From Eubacteriales bacterium (GTDB taxonomy: Bacteria > Bacillota > Clostridia > Christensenellales > SZUA-584), in the NCBI GenBank assembly GCA_028711205.1, contig JAQTSP010000148.1:1-6545 (forward strand): DNA of 6,545 bases, read 5' to 3'. A program made the position numbers and the translations under genes. Below are positions 5,173 through 6,545 of the stretch, in pieces. Position 1 is the stretch's first letter, and each line of letters begins with the position of its first letter. A model generated the notes under the pieces. That model was given only the letters and a program-made list of their open reading frames with translations. It was not told the origin of the DNA and made no database searches.

Positions 5173-6489
5173 ATGAAAAGGATATACAGGATCATCGCGG
5201 CGTGCGTCGCGGGTGTGGTCATCGTCGGGCTGTCCATATATGCGATCGTCATCGATAATCAAAAAGCGGTGCTGAAAAACCAGCTGACGGCGTTTTATCA
5301 AAAAGCCTTTGAAGAGCTGATGACGGATATGGACAGCCTTCAGACAAAACTCAGTAAGCTGGAAGCGGCCGGCAGCACCAATCAGTATACGACGCTGCTG
5401 ATGGACGTATGGCGCCAGACGGGCGATACCGAGAGTTCTATTGCGGCGCTGCCCGTATCGTATACAAGCACATCGGCGCTGACGCAGTTCATCAACAGGA
5501 CGGGAGATTACTGCAAATACCTGTCCAACAAACTGGCGCTCGGCGAGGAGATCACGGCAGAGGATGCGGAGCAGCTCAGATCGCTTGCGGATTCGTGCGG
5601 CGAGATATCGCTCTCGCTTGGCGACTTGTGGCAGCTGGGATACCCTTCAGTATTCAGCGGCGATGTGTTCATGGCGGACGATACGACTGAGGGCAATCTT
5701 AATTTTGCCAATCAGGAATTTCCGCGCCTGATGTACGACGGGCCTTTTTCCGAGAGCACCGAAAACAAAGAGCCCGAAGGGCTTGGCGGCGAAGAAGTAA
5801 CAAAAGAGCAGGCAAAACAGGCGGCCGCGGAATTCCTGGGCGTTGACGTGAGCACATTATCGGACGACGGCGAGTTAAACGGTAAAATTGCGTGCTTTGG
5901 ATTTTCGGGCGAGACGGGCGGCAGCGCCTTTTCGATATACATTACCAAACAGGGCGGCGCGGTGCTTTGGTATATGAGCTACCGCGATACCGGCATATCG
6001 GCGGTGCCGTCGGATGAAAGATACGAAGAGCTGGTGGGTATCGCACAGCAGTACTTGCGGGACAAAGGCTACGGCGAAACAGAACCCAGCTATGCCCAGT
6101 TTTACGGCGGCATGGCGGTCATCAACCTGGCGCCGGTCGAGGACGGTATCGTGCTTTATCCCGATCTTGTCAAGGTTTGGGTCGACATATCGCAAAACGA
6201 CGCGGCGGGCATCGACGCGAACAACTATCTGATGTCGCATAAAGAGAGGGATATGGCTGCCGCGGCGCTGAGCGAGGACGAAGCCAGGGCATATGTCAAC
6301 AGCTCCCTTGAAATAACGAACGTGCGCCTCGCGCTGATACCGCTGGAGACGGGCGAAGAAAAGCTCTGCTTCGAGTTTACCGGTACGATCGGCGGCAACG
6401 ATTATATCGTCTATATCAATGCCGAGACGGGTACAGAAGAAGACATACTGATGATACAGCACACAAACGAAGGCACGCTGGTGCTGTGA
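5173..6489 (+). CDS. ypeB: Germination protein YpeB
   Basis: YpeB is required for SleB to accumulate and stay stable in the dormant spore, and the two depend on each other; it is a membrane-anchored forespore protein that is degraded during germination. The 438-residue product, near the family's usual 450, has one N-terminal membrane anchor (about 6-27). A mostly helical domain follows (about 30-185), including YCKYLSNKLALGEEIT (113-128) and the family signature FPRLMYDGPFSE (183-194). Then come three PepSY-type repeats: about 208-275 (VTKEQAKQAAAEFLGV), 280-345 (ERYEELVGIAQQYLRDKGY) and 365-435 (LSEDEARAYVNSSLEI), the last ending in YIVYINAETGTEEDIL. AAGGAGG at 5157-5163 overlaps the sleB stop codon and lies nine bases before the ATG, so translation is probably coupled to sleB. 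No truncation is seen. Confidence 0.96.
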   Translation: MKRIYRIIAACVAGVVIVGLSIYAIVIDNQKAVLKNQLTAFYQKAFEELMTDMDSLQTKLSKLEAAGSTNQYTTLLMDVWRQTGDTESSIAALPVSYTSTSALTQFINRTGDYCKYLSNKLALGEEITAEDAEQLRSLADSCGEISLSLGDLWQLGYPSVFSGDVFMADDTTEGNLNFANQEFPRLMYDGPFSESTENKEPEGLGGEEVTKEQAKQAAAEFLGVDVSTLSDDGELNGKIACFGFSGETGGSAFSIYITKQGGAVLWYMSYRDTGISAVPSDERYEELVGIAQQYLRDKGYGETEPSYAQFYGGMAVINLAPVEDGIVLYPDLVKVWVDISQNDAAGIDANNYLMSHKERDMAAAALSEDEARAYVNSSLEITNVRLALIPLETGEEKLCFEFTGTIGGNDYIVYINAETGTEEDILMIQHTNEGTLVL

Positions 6490-6513
6490 ACATGGCTAAA
6501 GAAACACATAAAA

Positions 6514-6545
6514 AAGAGGCTATGATAAGTGCGTCATAGTCTCTT
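6514..6545 (+). terminator. Probable terminator after ypeB (cut by window edge)
   Basis: AGAGGCTATGA (6515-6525) pairs with TCATAGTCTCT (6534-6544) over eleven bases with one G-T pair and an eight-base loop. An A-run (6508-6515) precedes the stem. The window ends at its right foot, so the expected T-run cannot be seen. It lies 25 bases after the ypeB stop and would end the spoIIR-sleB-ypeB transcript; with the A-run it may act in both directions. Confidence 0.7.

Noticed and set aside
6492..6539. 15-codon open frame after ypeB (ATG at 6492)
   Set aside because: It has no ribosome binding site and overlaps the probable terminator hairpin.

Overview
The window looks like ordinary chromosomal DNA from an anaerobic, endospore-forming member of the Bacillota, most likely a clostridial lineage. 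Three core sporulation or germination genes (spoIIR, sleB, ypeB) show this, together with a DUF1934 gene, strong AGGAGG-type ribosome binding sites and Gram-positive lipoprotein signals. No phage, insertion sequence, CRISPR, rRNA or tRNA was seen. The species cannot be named from this sequence.

The left half (1 to about 3015) is read on the minus strand. A good sigma-A type promoter at 2987-3014 drives a compact row of genes: a DUF1934 (YwiB-like) protein, a UlaG-like metallo-hydrolase, pyrG (CTP synthase) and the first 35 codons of glnS (glutaminyl-tRNA synthetase), which runs off the left edge. The gaps are 26, 30 and 69 bases and contain no clear terminator, so one transcript is likely. 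The last two enzymes both use glutamine.

The right half is read on the plus strand and has two units. The first is a single lipoprotein gene of unknown function (3183-3737), with its own sigma-A type promoter and a strong Rho-independent terminator. The second is spoIIR-sleB-ypeB (3902-6489). It is preceded by a sequence that fits the forespore sigma-F promoter consensus and ends at a hairpin on the right edge. SpoIIR is the forespore signal that triggers sigma-E activation in the mother cell. SleB is a cortex-lytic enzyme stored in the spore, and YpeB is the partner needed for SleB to accumulate. The three genes are packed with 30- and 14-base gaps and have no terminator between them. This suggests that sleB-ypeB may be partly transcribed from the early forespore promoter of spoIIR, unlike the separate arrangement in Bacillus subtilis.

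I did not find an undescribed system. The points most worth checking are the spoIIR-sleB-ypeB linkage and its sigma-F site, the lipobox-like signal on SpoIIR, and the unknown lipoprotein next to it.
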